Shown: one piece after another, positions 23,371 to 31,531 of the stretch | Layout of the letters: each line of letters opens with the position of its first letter | Numbering within the stretch: the first letter of the stretch is position 1 | Source: Parasporobacterium paucivorans DSM 15970 | Lineage (GTDB): Bacteria; Bacillota; Clostridia; Lachnospirales; Lachnospiraceae | Assembly: GCF_900141895.1 (NCBI RefSeq) | Contig: NZ_FQYT01000005.1 | Span: forward strand, 88,341-152,340 | Reading direction: 5' to 3' | Length of the DNA stretch: 64,000 bases | Position numbers and translations under genes: made by a program | Notes under the pieces: model-generated | Databases searched by the model: none | What the model was told of the DNA's origin: nothing | Seen by the model: the letters and a program-made list of their open reading frames with translations, nothing else

Positions 23371-25584
23371 TTGAGCAGAAATATGTTGAAAAATCTGATA
23401 TACAGTGCATCGGTAATTCTTATCATCATCATATCCTATAAAGTATATCTGTCATTTCATGAATCGGATTTTAAAAACAGAAATTATGAAAATATTAAAA
23501 TGATAAACAGCGGTGAAGAGGCAGGTGTATTTTCTTTTGCAGTAGAGGGATCGATTGAGAATTCAATAGATGTATTTCAAAATGAAATCATACAAAATAT
23601 CAATTCGCACAAGGATATTGCCTTTAATATTTCGACCGGTGATGCGGTGCTTGACGGTTCCGAAGATAAATACAGGATATTGAATACTGCCTTAAAAGGA
23701 CTTAACGTGCCATCCGTCATCGGTATAGGGAATTCCGAAATATCGGATGGAGGAGCAAGGCTGTTTTATAAACATTTCGGACCCTATTACTTTTCCTTTG
23801 TTTATGGAGGCAGTTATTTTATTTTCATTGATACAACCGGGACGACCGCGTTTGATCTGCAGGAATCCTGGCTATCTGATGAATTGATAAAAGCAGATGA
23901 TTACAGTCATATTTTCGTGATTATGGACAAATCTCCTTTGAAACAGGATGCAATAAAAAATAAAGACTTTAGAACATTTCTTGTCGATAAATTTTCAGAG
24001 CATAAAGTGACTGGTGTGTTTACGAATGGAAATGCATTCGAGGAAAATATCGAGAAGGGTGTAACGTATTATTCCAGTGGCGGAGCCGGCGGACTGATGC
24101 TGAATGCTTCGGCAACAGGTGATTATCATTATCTGAAGGTGGATGTCACACCGGGTGGAGCAGTCGTAAAACCTGTTGATATTCTCACTGTTTCCAAAAA
24201 TCCCTTCATAAAAATGATAGAGGGTATTTGGATTTATATTCATTCTGTTTTCTATGCACAATTTGTGAATTTATCGCTGGGGATTTTTGCAGTCTGGCTT
24301 ATCTTTTTGATTATGTACAGAAAAGTTTCAAAAGACGTGAATTACTACAGGGATTTCAACCGTACTCATAAAAGCATTGATTTGAACAGAAAATTAAACA
24401 TTGCTATGTTTACAAATAACTATCTGCCTTTTGTCGGAGGTGTGCCTGTCTCTGTCAACAGACTTGCCACAGCATTGCGTAAAAAAGGAAACAGGGTGGT
24501 TATATTTGCCCCCTATTACCCCGGTGCAGATGACAGCAACGATGATGTTGTTCGCTGTAAGCTTCTTCGCTATAAAAAAACGGACAAATTCAGCTTTGCA
24601 ATTGCGAATATTTATTCGAAACAAATCAGTAAAGAATTCGACAAATATGATTTTGATGTCATTCATGTCCACCATCCATTTTGGATGGGTAAAAAAGGCC
24701 TGAAATTAGGAATCAAAAAAAATATTCCAGTAATTCTGACATACCATACGCGTCTGGAGATGTATGCGCAGAACATGCCTATTTTTAAATTGACATTTAA
24801 AAATATACTTTCACATGGCATGATCAAAAAATTTGCCCAAAAATGTGATGGCATCATAGCACCTACCGAATCGGCCAAAGAATACCTGGAAAATATTGGT
24901 GTAAGCAGGGAGAAACTTGTGATGCCGACGGGTGTGGATTCTGAATATTATGAAAACATAGACGAATGCACAATAAAAAGCATAAAAAAAACATATGCGC
25001 CAAATGGTGAAATGCTTCTATGTTCTGTATCAAGGCTGTCCTCTGAAAAGAATATCAGGTTTCTTATAAACGGATTGAAATATATAAAAGAAAACACTCC
25101 CTTAAAGTTTAAGTGCATTATTATCGGAGACGGGCCGGATCGTGGAGATTTACAGAGTCTTATAGATGAATATTCGTTAAAGGATTACGTTCTTTTGATT
25201 GGAACGGTCAATCAGAATGAAATACCGCGATATTATCTGGCATCGGATTTATTCGTCTTCAGTTCCCAGTCTGAAACCCAGGGAATGGTGCTTCTGGAAG
25301 CAATGTCAGGAAAATGTCCCGTTGTCTGTGTACGGTCAAGCGGAACGGATGATATGGTCAGAAATGGGTTCAATGGCTATAAGACATCCCCTGATATAAC
25401 GGAATGGGCAGAAAAGGTAATGTACCTGATCGAAAATAGAGAAATTCTTGAAAAAATGAGCATGAATGCATTCAAATACTCAAAGGAATTTACGCTGGAC
25501 AAAATGGCAGAGAATGTTTCTATGTTTTATAAAAAACTGATAAGTGTACATGAAAATGAGACCAGGGAGAACGAAAATGTTTAA
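23371..25584 (+). CDS. Fusion: degenerate phosphoesterase ectodomain + GT4 glycosyltransferase
   Basis: About 737 residues. Helix one (about 8-27) is followed by an extracytoplasmic calcineurin-like domain (about 50-270), a second helix (about 299-316, LSLGIFAVWLIFLIMY) and a cytoplasmic GT4 enzyme (about 340-735). The phosphoesterase frame is recognisable but its metal ligands are gone: GNSE replaces GNHD, MDKSP replaces HxPP and TNGNAF replaces GHxH; only a GD pair (STGDAV) remains. The GT4 part is intact: MFTNNYLPFVGGVPVSVN, VIHVHHPFWMG, TGVDSEYY and the E-x7-E motif in SETQGMVLLEAM. It resembles diacylglycerol glucosyltransferases. Start TTG 23371 has GAGGT seven bases upstream. Confidence 0.85.
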   Translation: MSRNMLKNLIYSASVILIIIISYKVYLSFHESDFKNRNYENIKMINSGEEAGVFSFAVEGSIENSIDVFQNEIIQNINSHKDIAFNISTGDAVLDGSEDKYRILNTALKGLNVPSVIGIGNSEISDGGARLFYKHFGPYYFSFVYGGSYFIFIDTTGTTAFDLQESWLSDELIKADDYSHIFVIMDKSPLKQDAIKNKDFRTFLVDKFSEHKVTGVFTNGNAFEENIEKGVTYYSSGGAGGLMLNASATGDYHYLKVDVTPGGAVVKPVDILTVSKNPFIKMIEGIWIYIHSVFYAQFVNLSLGIFAVWLIFLIMYRKVSKDVNYYRDFNRTHKSIDLNRKLNIAMFTNNYLPFVGGVPVSVNRLATALRKKGNRVVIFAPYYPGADDSNDDVVRCKLLRYKKTDKFSFAIANIYSKQISKEFDKYDFDVIHVHHPFWMGKKGLKLGIKKNIPVILTYHTRLEMYAQNMPIFKLTFKNILSHGMIKKFAQKCDGIIAPTESAKEYLENIGVSREKLVMPTGVDSEYYENIDECTIKSIKKTYAPNGEMLLCSVSRLSSEKNIRFLINGLKYIKENTPLKFKCIIIGDGPDRGDLQSLIDEYSLKDYVLLIGTVNQNEIPRYYLASDLFVFSSQSETQGMVLLEAMSGKCPVVCVRSSGTDDMVRNGFNGYKTSPDITEWAEKVMYLIENREILEKMSMNAFKYSKEFTLDKMAENVSMFYKKLISVHENETRENENV

Positions 25585-26254
25585 TGATATATTTGAAAAA
25601 ACCGCGGTTACGGTTATGAAAAAGTATATTGAATTCGTATATAATACAAGTAATGTAAGGATATGTGGGAATAAAGACATTTTCAAAAAAAATTCAGAGG
25701 AAAGGGTGGTAGCTCTATTTTGGCATGGCGACAGTTACTGCCTTTACCCCGCACTGAGAGGATCCGACATGTACATTATTACAACAAAAGATAGAAGAGG
25801 AGACTACATCTCAGACATATGCAGCTATTTTGGCTACAAGACGATAAAGGTGCCCGATGCATCCGATGGAGGACAATATATATTCAAAATTGGAAAAACT
25901 ATCGCAGAAGGAGATGTTTCTAACATTGCCATATCGGCTGACGGGCCGCTTGGCCCATATCATGTGCCGAAAGACTTTGCAATTGCCACGGCGGCTCTGA
26001 CAAAAAGAAAGCTGCTCCCCATAACAATAGATGTGAGAAGAAAAATTGAGCTGAAGAAAAGGTGGGATGATTTTAAGATTCCCTTGCCGTTCAATGAAAT
26101 AACAATTCATCTTAACGAACCAATTGAAGTTACCAGGGAAGACCGGAAAGAAAAATTTTCAACGCTGAAAAAAAACATCAGAATAATTATGGAAACCAAA
26201 AGGGAGACTGTTCAAGATCTGATTTACTTGACAAAACAGCAATCGAAATGGTAA
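25577..26254 (+). CDS. DUF374-like lysophospholipid acyltransferase family protein
   Basis: About 225 residues. ALFWHGDSYCLYPALRG carries the family's WHG-type active-site histidine, ISADGPLGPYHVPKDFAIATAAL the conserved DGP-G-x-x-x-x-K segment, and LPITIDVRRKIELKKRWDDFKIPLPF the following strand, as in DUF374/LpxL-like acyltransferases. No membrane helix is obvious, so a peripheral cytoplasmic enzyme is expected. ATG 25577 follows AGGGAGA and overlaps the end of the GT4 fusion gene by eight bases, so the two are translationally coupled. It could acylate the glycolipid made upstream. Last gene of the operon. Confidence 0.82.
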   Translation: MFNDIFEKTAVTVMKKYIEFVYNTSNVRICGNKDIFKKNSEERVVALFWHGDSYCLYPALRGSDMYIITTKDRRGDYISDICSYFGYKTIKVPDASDGGQYIFKIGKTIAEGDVSNIAISADGPLGPYHVPKDFAIATAALTKRKLLPITIDVRRKIELKKRWDDFKIPLPFNEITIHLNEPIEVTREDRKEKFSTLKKNIRIIMETKRETVQDLIYLTKQQSKW

Positions 26255-26256
26255 CA

Positions 26257-26285
26257 TTTACGCATCTAGTTGCACTGCATATAAA
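26257..26285 (+). promoter_or_regulatory. Promoter of the riboswitch-ATPase unit
   Basis: TTTACG (26257-26262), 17-bp spacer, TATAAA (26280-26285). It starts three bases after the acyltransferase stop and puts the transcript start near 26292, just ahead of the aptamer. Confidence 0.6.
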
Positions 26286-26297
26286 TCTACAGTACAA

Positions 26298-26378
26298 ACT
26301 GAGCAGGCGATGAACTTTTGTATAAGTTCGTGGGGCTGGGCCGACAAGGCAGCAGGTGCATAAAACCTGTGGGACAGT
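26298..26378 (+). promoter_or_regulatory. NiCo (czcD-motif) metal riboswitch aptamer
   Basis: The segment opens ACTGAGCAGGC (26298-26308) and closes CCTGTGGGACAGT (26366-26378), and holds GGCAGCAGGT in the middle. From memory, these are the conserved blocks of the four-stem NiCo/czcD aptamer. Pairings seen: P1 ACTG/CAGT (26298-26301 with 26375-26378), P2 GAACTT/AAGTTC, a P3 hairpin around GGGCCGACAAGGC, and P4 AGGT/ACCT. Published work describes cooperative binding of Co2+ and Ni2+, and later work argued for Fe2+. The gene controlled is a P-type ATPase, a known partner of this class. Confidence 0.85.
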
Positions 26379-26400
26379 AATATGTTCCACGGGTTTTTTT
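26361..26400 (+). terminator. Riboswitch expression platform: terminator
   Basis: ACCTGTGGGA (26365-26374) pairs with TTCCACGGGT (26385-26394, two G-U), followed by seven T. The 5' arm is the 3' side of aptamer P4 and the conserved GGGA, so metal binding should prevent the terminator and turn the gene on. Confidence 0.82.
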
Positions 26401-26481
26401 ATACCTATTTTTTGGACATAGATGGATAATGCAATGCCATAGTGAAATCATTAAAAGTGAATGGAATGGGAGAAAACCAGT

Positions 26482-29019
26482 ATGACAGAACAACAGACAA
26501 GTGGACTGAAGGGACTGACAACTTCAGAGGCGGCCAGTCTTCAGCAACAGTATGGCAAGAATGAGCTGGCAACAGAAAAGAAAGAGAATATCCTCCATAA
26601 AATCCTTAAAGTTGTATCCGAGCCGATGTTCTTACTGCTGATCATCGCGGCTGCAATCTATTTCATCTTAGGGGAACCCAGAGACGGAGCCATTATGTTC
26701 GTATTCGTTGTAGGGATTATCGGCATTGAAACAATCCAGGAATGGAAAACGGACCGGACATTAAAGGCACTGAGGGATTTGTCGGCTCCCCGAATCAGAG
26801 TCCTTCGTGATGGAGAGGAAAAGACAATCGACAGTTCAGACCTGGTCCCTGGAGATATTATGTACATTGCGGAGGGAGTCAAAATTCCTGCCGACGGATT
26901 TGTTTTAAGAGCCAGCACATTATGCGTGGATGAATCGTCGCTTACGGGGGAGTCACAGGGAGTCTGGAAGGTTACCCGGGACAAAAATACTGATGAAGCA
27001 GCTGAATATTGGCGGCGTGATTATTGTTACGCGGGAACGCTTGTCACACAAGGCACCGGGACTGTGCAGGTAGATAAAATAGGAATGTCCAGTGAGTATG
27101 GGAAGATTGGCAAAAATATTGCCATCGCGCCGGCCGGGGAAACCCCGCTCCAAAAACAGACGGGAAAACTGGTGAGATTCAGCGGAGGAATTGCTGCTGT
27201 TTTGTTTGCATTGGTGGGCGTTATTACATTTTTCAATATCCCGGATCATATGTTTAAAAGCAGGATTATTGAAAGCATCCTGTCAGGAATTACACTTGCC
27301 ATGGCCATGATTCCCGAGGAGTTTCCGGTCATATTGACCGTGTTTTTGTCTATGGGAGCCTGGAGGCTGGCAAAAAAACAGTCCCTTGTCAGAAGACTGC
27401 CTTCGGTGGAAACTCTGGGCGCAGTTTCGGTTCTATGCGTGGATAAGACAGGAACAATAACGCTTAATAAAATGGCTGTCAGGGAAACCAGCAGCATTTC
27501 TGGTGATACAAAGCATCTGATAAAGATAATGGGGATGGGATGTAAATCCGATGCATATGACCCAATGGAAAAGGCCATGTTAGCTTATTGTGAGGAAAAT
27601 GGCATTTCGAAGGAGACGCTCTTCGGAGGACAGCTTTTAAAAGAATATGCTTTTACGGATGCAACAAAAATGATGGGCAATGTATGGAAGACTGGGAACG
27701 AAATTCTGGTCGCTGCAAAAGGATCTCCTGAACACATCCTTTCTATATGCTGCATATCTCCTGAGGAAAGAAAAAAAGCGGAAGAAAAGCTTTATGAAAT
27801 GTCCAGACAAGGCCTTCGGGTCATAGCTGTAGGGCAGATGGGGATTCGAAATGAAAACGATATTCCTGAGACGCTCCCGGAATGCAGTCTTGAACTTTTA
27901 GGCATGATCGGACTTGCTGATCCGCCAAGAGAATCGGTGAAGGAAGACATCAGGATATGCTCAGAGGCAGGTGTCCGGGTTGTGATGATTACAGGTGACA
28001 ATGGAATTACTGCAAGCTCCATAGCAAGACAAATCAACATGAAAAACAGCGACAAGATAATTACCGGCGATGAACTTAACACGATGAATGATGAAGAACT
28101 CCGGGAAAGAGTGAAGGAAGTGAACGTCTTTTCTCGTGTTCTTCCTGAGCATAAAATGCGGATAGTCAAAGCCTTCAAGGATAACGGAGAAGTTGTCGCA
28201 ATGACCGGGGACGGAGTCAATGATGCTCCCGCCTTAAAATATGCAGACATAGGTATAGCGATGGGAAAACGCGGTTCTGAGGTTTCGAGGGAAGCAGCAG
28301 ATCTGATACTGCTGGATGACAACTTTTCAACAATTGTTGGCACCATAAAAGATGGAAGAAGGATTTACGACAACATTAAAAAAGCAGTAGGATATGTTTT
28401 TGCTATCCATATACCTATAGCGTTTGCTTCCCTGCTGGCGCCCATGATGGGGATAAGTCCTGCGAGTCTGCTGCTGCTGCCGCTGCATGTGGTATTACTC
28501 GAGCTCGTGATAGACCCGACCTGTTCCATTGTAATGGAGCGCCAGCCGGCGGAAAGTGACATTATGCAAAGACCGCCGCGAAATCCAAAGGAAAAACTTT
28601 TGACGCCAGCAATGCTGCTCAAGAGTGTAATGCAGGGAATGGCGATATTTGGAGCATCATTCGCCGTGTACTACTATTTCATCAGGCAATATCCAGGCAA
28701 TGCACCCCTTGCGAGGACAATGGGATTGAGCATCATTTTGATTTCAAACATTCTGCTTGTGCAGGTAAATAGTTCGAACACAGAGTTTGCCTTCCAATCC
28801 TTCAAAAGACAGTGCAGGGACAGAGTGATGTGGGCAGTCATTATCGGCACGATAGCAGGACTTTTAATTATGATTTATACGCCACTGAACGGATTTCTGA
28901 AATTAGCACCCTTATCTGCCGGGCAGCTGCTCCTTACGGCATGCGTCTCCTGTGCAGCCGTATTGTGGTATGAGCTGGTCAAAGCAGGCAGAAATTGGGC
29001 AGCCAGAAATAGAAAATAA
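26482..29019 (+). CDS. Cation-translocating P-type ATPase under a NiCo riboswitch
   Basis: About 845 residues. Actuator TGES (in DESSLTGESQ), phosphorylation site CVDKTGTIT, hinge MTGDGVNDAPALKYADIGIAMG, and about ten helices put it in the type II (P2) group. Helix M4 has PEEFPV instead of the PEGLP of calcium pumps or CPC of heavy-metal pumps, and there is no N-terminal heavy-metal-binding domain. The riboswitch implies export of Co2+/Ni2+ or Fe2+; the exact ion cannot be read from the sequence. ATG 26482 follows GGGAGA by about nine bases; ATG 26461 is in frame but has a poor ribosome site. Confidence 0.9.
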   Translation: MTEQQTSGLKGLTTSEAASLQQQYGKNELATEKKENILHKILKVVSEPMFLLLIIAAAIYFILGEPRDGAIMFVFVVGIIGIETIQEWKTDRTLKALRDLSAPRIRVLRDGEEKTIDSSDLVPGDIMYIAEGVKIPADGFVLRASTLCVDESSLTGESQGVWKVTRDKNTDEAAEYWRRDYCYAGTLVTQGTGTVQVDKIGMSSEYGKIGKNIAIAPAGETPLQKQTGKLVRFSGGIAAVLFALVGVITFFNIPDHMFKSRIIESILSGITLAMAMIPEEFPVILTVFLSMGAWRLAKKQSLVRRLPSVETLGAVSVLCVDKTGTITLNKMAVRETSSISGDTKHLIKIMGMGCKSDAYDPMEKAMLAYCEENGISKETLFGGQLLKEYAFTDATKMMGNVWKTGNEILVAAKGSPEHILSICCISPEERKKAEEKLYEMSRQGLRVIAVGQMGIRNENDIPETLPECSLELLGMIGLADPPRESVKEDIRICSEAGVRVVMITGDNGITASSIARQINMKNSDKIITGDELNTMNDEELRERVKEVNVFSRVLPEHKMRIVKAFKDNGEVVAMTGDGVNDAPALKYADIGIAMGKRGSEVSREAADLILLDDNFSTIVGTIKDGRRIYDNIKKAVGYVFAIHIPIAFASLLAPMMGISPASLLLLPLHVVLLELVIDPTCSIVMERQPAESDIMQRPPRNPKEKLLTPAMLLKSVMQGMAIFGASFAVYYYFIRQYPGNAPLARTMGLSIILISNILLVQVNSSNTEFAFQSFKRQCRDRVMWAVIIGTIAGLLIMIYTPLNGFLKLAPLSAGQLLLTACVSCAAVLWYELVKAGRNWAARNRK

Positions 29020-29043
29020 ATTGTCGGAAAATATACGTTTTAG

Positions 29044-29073
29044 TTGTTGATATCAAGAGGATTGTGATACAAT
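29044..29073 (+). promoter_or_regulatory. Promoter of the DUF362 ferredoxin gene
   Basis: TTGTTG (29044-29049), 18-bp spacer, TACAAT (29068-29073). The leader to 29189 is about 110 bases; I recognise no riboswitch in it. Confidence 0.45.
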
Positions 29074-29188
29074 ACTTGATGGCAACGCGATACGCCGGCA
29101 TGATACAGAACCGGTGGTGTGGATGAGAGTTTAAAATTATCATCGGGAGTCATGGAAGACACCTATGAGGAAAAGCAAAGGGGCAGAC

Positions 29189-30316
29189 ATGGAAAAGGTA
29201 TCAGTAGTTGAATGTAATTCGTATATCACAGAAGAGGTATGCAGCGCGGTTGCAGAGGCTGTCTACAGACTTGATTTTACCATACCAAGGAACAGTACGG
29301 TCCTGATTAAACCGAATATCATGTCACAAAACACTCCAAGACAGGGTACCATTACGCATTTTTCCCTTATCGAAGGTTTGTGCAGAATTTTGCAAGAACA
29401 TGGCTGCACTATTATTATAGGAGAATCCATTTCCTTTTATCAGAAGGGAATGACCCGCAAAGCTTTTAAAACATCGGAGATAGATAAGGTGGCCGAAAAA
29501 TATGGTGCAAAGTGCATAGCCTTTGAGGAGGAACCTCTTGTAAAGGTCGACACGGGACTCACCTGGATGAAGGAACTGTATTTGCCTGAAATCCTTTTGA
29601 AAGCCGATATGGTTATTAATGTATGCAAGTTGAAATCACATGGATCCCTTCGTCTTTCCGGAGCCGTGAAGAACATGTTCGGCTGTCTGCCGGGCGGATA
29701 TAAGCAGAAAATACACACTTGGAGCCGGAATGAATTGGAGCTCGCTGATGTTTTTTTGGACATCAATGAAATCGTCAAACCGGCGTTGTCTATCATGGAT
29801 GCTATTGACAGCCTGGACGGAGGTCCGAGCTCTCTGGGCAAACTGGTTGATACCTGCAGGATACTGGCCTCCACCAATGCCGCGGCCCTGGACGTGGTTG
29901 CGACAGAAATGATCGACTACAAAAACGAAGAATCCCCGATACTTGTGCAGGCTTTGAAAAGGGGCATGATAAAGAGTTTTGATGATATTGAGGTTCTTGG
30001 CGAGCCCAAGAAGGTGCTGTTTAAGAAGCCGGTAAAAGCCAATTTGGAAAAGCCGATAAACAAAAATTCCGCGCTCATTAAACATACCTATGTGGATCTT
30101 GAGATAAATCAGGAGAAATGCACTGGTTGCAAGAAATGTGTTCATGCCTGTCCGGTGGGGGCCATAGCCACAGAAGGGGACAAAGTGAAACTGGATCAGG
30201 AAAAATGCATCAGCTGTTATTACTGCCTGCATGTCTGTCCGGTGAATGCAATTCTCATCAAACCGACCATGATGAACCGTCTGATCCGGTTCGGACGTTT
30301 TTTAAGCGGACTTTAA
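29189..30316 (+). CDS. DUF362 domain protein with C-terminal 2[4Fe-4S] ferredoxin
   Basis: About 375 residues. The DUF362 domain spans roughly 1-290: VLIKPNIMSQNTPRQGTITH, IIIGESISF, ADMVINVCKLKSHG and GAVKNMFGCLPGGYKQ are typical. The ferredoxin domain holds CTGCKKCVHACPVGAIA and CISCYYCLHVCPVNAI, two complete CxxCxxCxxxCP clusters. Function is unknown beyond electron transfer; such proteins are common in strict anaerobes. The ATG at 29189 follows AAAGGGG; ATG 29165 is an in-frame alternative with a weaker site. A rubredoxin gene follows at 80 bases. Confidence 0.85.
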   Translation: MEKVSVVECNSYITEEVCSAVAEAVYRLDFTIPRNSTVLIKPNIMSQNTPRQGTITHFSLIEGLCRILQEHGCTIIIGESISFYQKGMTRKAFKTSEIDKVAEKYGAKCIAFEEEPLVKVDTGLTWMKELYLPEILLKADMVINVCKLKSHGSLRLSGAVKNMFGCLPGGYKQKIHTWSRNELELADVFLDINEIVKPALSIMDAIDSLDGGPSSLGKLVDTCRILASTNAAALDVVATEMIDYKNEESPILVQALKRGMIKSFDDIEVLGEPKKVLFKKPVKANLEKPINKNSALIKHTYVDLEINQEKCTGCKKCVHACPVGAIATEGDKVKLDQEKCISCYYCLHVCPVNAILIKPTMMNRLIRFGRFLSGL

Positions 30317-30325
30317 CCCTTACAC

Positions 30326-30354
30326 TTTACTTGAAGCATAAATTTTGATATTAT
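30326..30354 (+). promoter_or_regulatory. Possible rubredoxin promoter
   Basis: TTTACT (30326-30331), 17 bases, TATTAT (30349-30354), 41 bases before the rubredoxin start. Confidence 0.4.
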
Positions 30355-30395
30355 TTAATTAACGATAAATAAACTACAATTCAGGAGGTTATGGT

Positions 30396-30554
30396 ATGGA
30401 TAAGTATGTATGCGGCGTTTGCGGTTATGAATATGATCCGGCAGTTGGAGACCCTGACAACGGAGTGCCGGCTGGAACTTCTTTTGAAAATGTCCCCGTG
30501 GACTGGGTATGCCCAACTTGCGGAGCCGCTAAAGAAGAATTTTCAAAAGCTTAA
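30396..30554 (+). CDS. Rubredoxin
   Basis: A complete 52-residue rubredoxin. Both iron-binding loops are intact: [20 protein letters not shown] at the N-terminus (C-x2-C) and [13 protein letters not shown] at the C-terminus (C-x2-C). It carries one electron on a mononuclear Fe(Cys)4 centre, typically to oxygen- or peroxide-reducing enzymes in anaerobes. AGGAGG lies eight bases before the ATG. It has its own terminator and possibly its own promoter. Confidence 0.95.
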   Translation: MDKYVCGVCGYEYDPAVGDPDNGVPAGTSFENVPVDWVCPTCGAAKEEFSKA

Positions 30555-30570
30555 TAATCCCGAAAATTGA

Positions 30571-30598
30571 AAGGCATTGCCGGAAGGCAGTGCCTTTT
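30571..30598 (+). terminator. Rho-independent terminator after rubredoxin
   Basis: A perfect 11-bp stem (AAGGCATTGCC 30571-30581 with GGCAGTGCCTT 30586-30596, one G-U) around a GGAA tetraloop, ending in a short T run. The next gene starts 28 bases later, so some read-through is possible. Confidence 0.65.
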
Positions 30599-30625
30599 GG
30601 ATTAAGGATACCAAAGGAGGATAAA

Positions 30626-31456
30626 ATGAATAAAATATACGAAAAACTTGTATCTTGTTACGAAAGTGTCAGAAAAATTACGGACTTTGTTCCGGAAACA
30701 GCTCTGATCCTCGGATCCGGACTGGGGGATTATGCAGACTCGATTCAGGTTGAATGTGAAATAGATTACCATGATATCGAAGGCTTTCCGGTATCAACGG
30801 TTTTAGGCCACGAAGGAAAATTCATTTTCGGACATGTAAACGATGTACCAGTGGTATGTATGAAAGGCCGGGTCCATTATTATGAAGGCTACCCTATTTC
30901 AGATGTGGTGCTTCCAATCAGGCTTATGAAGCTTTTAGGGGCAAAGGTGCTGTTTCTTACCAATGCCTCCGGTGGAATCAATCCGGAATTTAATCCGGGA
31001 GAGCTTATGATTGTCACGGATCATATTTCCTGCTTCGTTCCAAATCCCCTGTTGGGTGAGAACATAGAGGAGCTGGGCACAAGGTTCCCGGATATGAGCG
31101 ATATATATAATAAAGAGATGAGAAACATTATCCAGGCATCAGCAGAAAAACTGGGCATAGGAATCAGGGAAGGCATTTATGTTCAGCTGACCGGCCCTTC
31201 CTATGAATCCCCGGCAGAGATAAAGATGCTGGGAGCCCTGGGAGCGGACGCTGTAGGAATGAGCACGGCTGTGGAGGCGATTGCCGGGAATCATATGGGA
31301 ATGAAGGTCTGCTGTATTTCCTGTGTTTCCAATCTGGCAGCAGGCATTTCCAAGGCCCCGTTGTCCCATAAGGAGGTACAGGAAGCGGCAAACATCGCTG
31401 CTCCGAATTTCAAGAAACTCGTAAGTGAATGTATTGCGGCGTTCAGCCGGAACTAA
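30626..31456 (+). CDS. punA: Purine-nucleoside phosphorylase (trimeric class I)
   Basis: About 276 residues. ALILGSGLGDYAD (phosphate loop), LGHEGKFIFGHV, MKGRVHYYEGYP, LTNASGGINPEFNPGELMIVTDHI and TGPSYESPAEIKML are the conserved blocks of the trimeric PNP family; AVGMSTAVEAI holds the purine-contact region. It splits inosine and guanosine to base and ribose-1-phosphate for purine salvage, in the cytoplasm. AAAGGAGG precedes ATG 30626, which is preferred to upstream in-frame starts within the preceding terminator. Confidence 0.93.
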   Translation: MNKIYEKLVSCYESVRKITDFVPETALILGSGLGDYADSIQVECEIDYHDIEGFPVSTVLGHEGKFIFGHVNDVPVVCMKGRVHYYEGYPISDVVLPIRLMKLLGAKVLFLTNASGGINPEFNPGELMIVTDHISCFVPNPLLGENIEELGTRFPDMSDIYNKEMRNIIQASAEKLGIGIREGIYVQLTGPSYESPAEIKMLGALGADAVGMSTAVEAIAGNHMGMKVCCISCVSNLAAGISKAPLSHKEVQEAANIAAPNFKKLVSECIAAFSRN

Positions 31457-31466
31457 ATATCGAATC

Positions 31467-31501
31467 CGACAATCCCGTCATAGATGGGATTGTTGAATTT
31501 T
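31467..31501 (+). terminator. Hairpin after punA, possible weak terminator
   Basis: CGACAATCCC (31467-31476) pairs with GGGATTGTTG (31486-31495, one G-U), followed by AATTTTG. The poor T tract suggests partial termination before tldD. Confidence 0.45.
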
Positions 31502-31531
31502 GAAAAGAAAAAAGTAAAGGAAGAGAAGCGC

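Noticed and set aside
27792..28346. Minus-strand open frame of 184 codons, serine-rich
   Set aside because: Shadow of the P-type ATPase gene; composition reflects the complement of its codons.
29636..30232. Minus-strand open frame of 198 codons
   Set aside because: It lies entirely opposite the DUF362-ferredoxin gene, which is certain from its cluster motifs.
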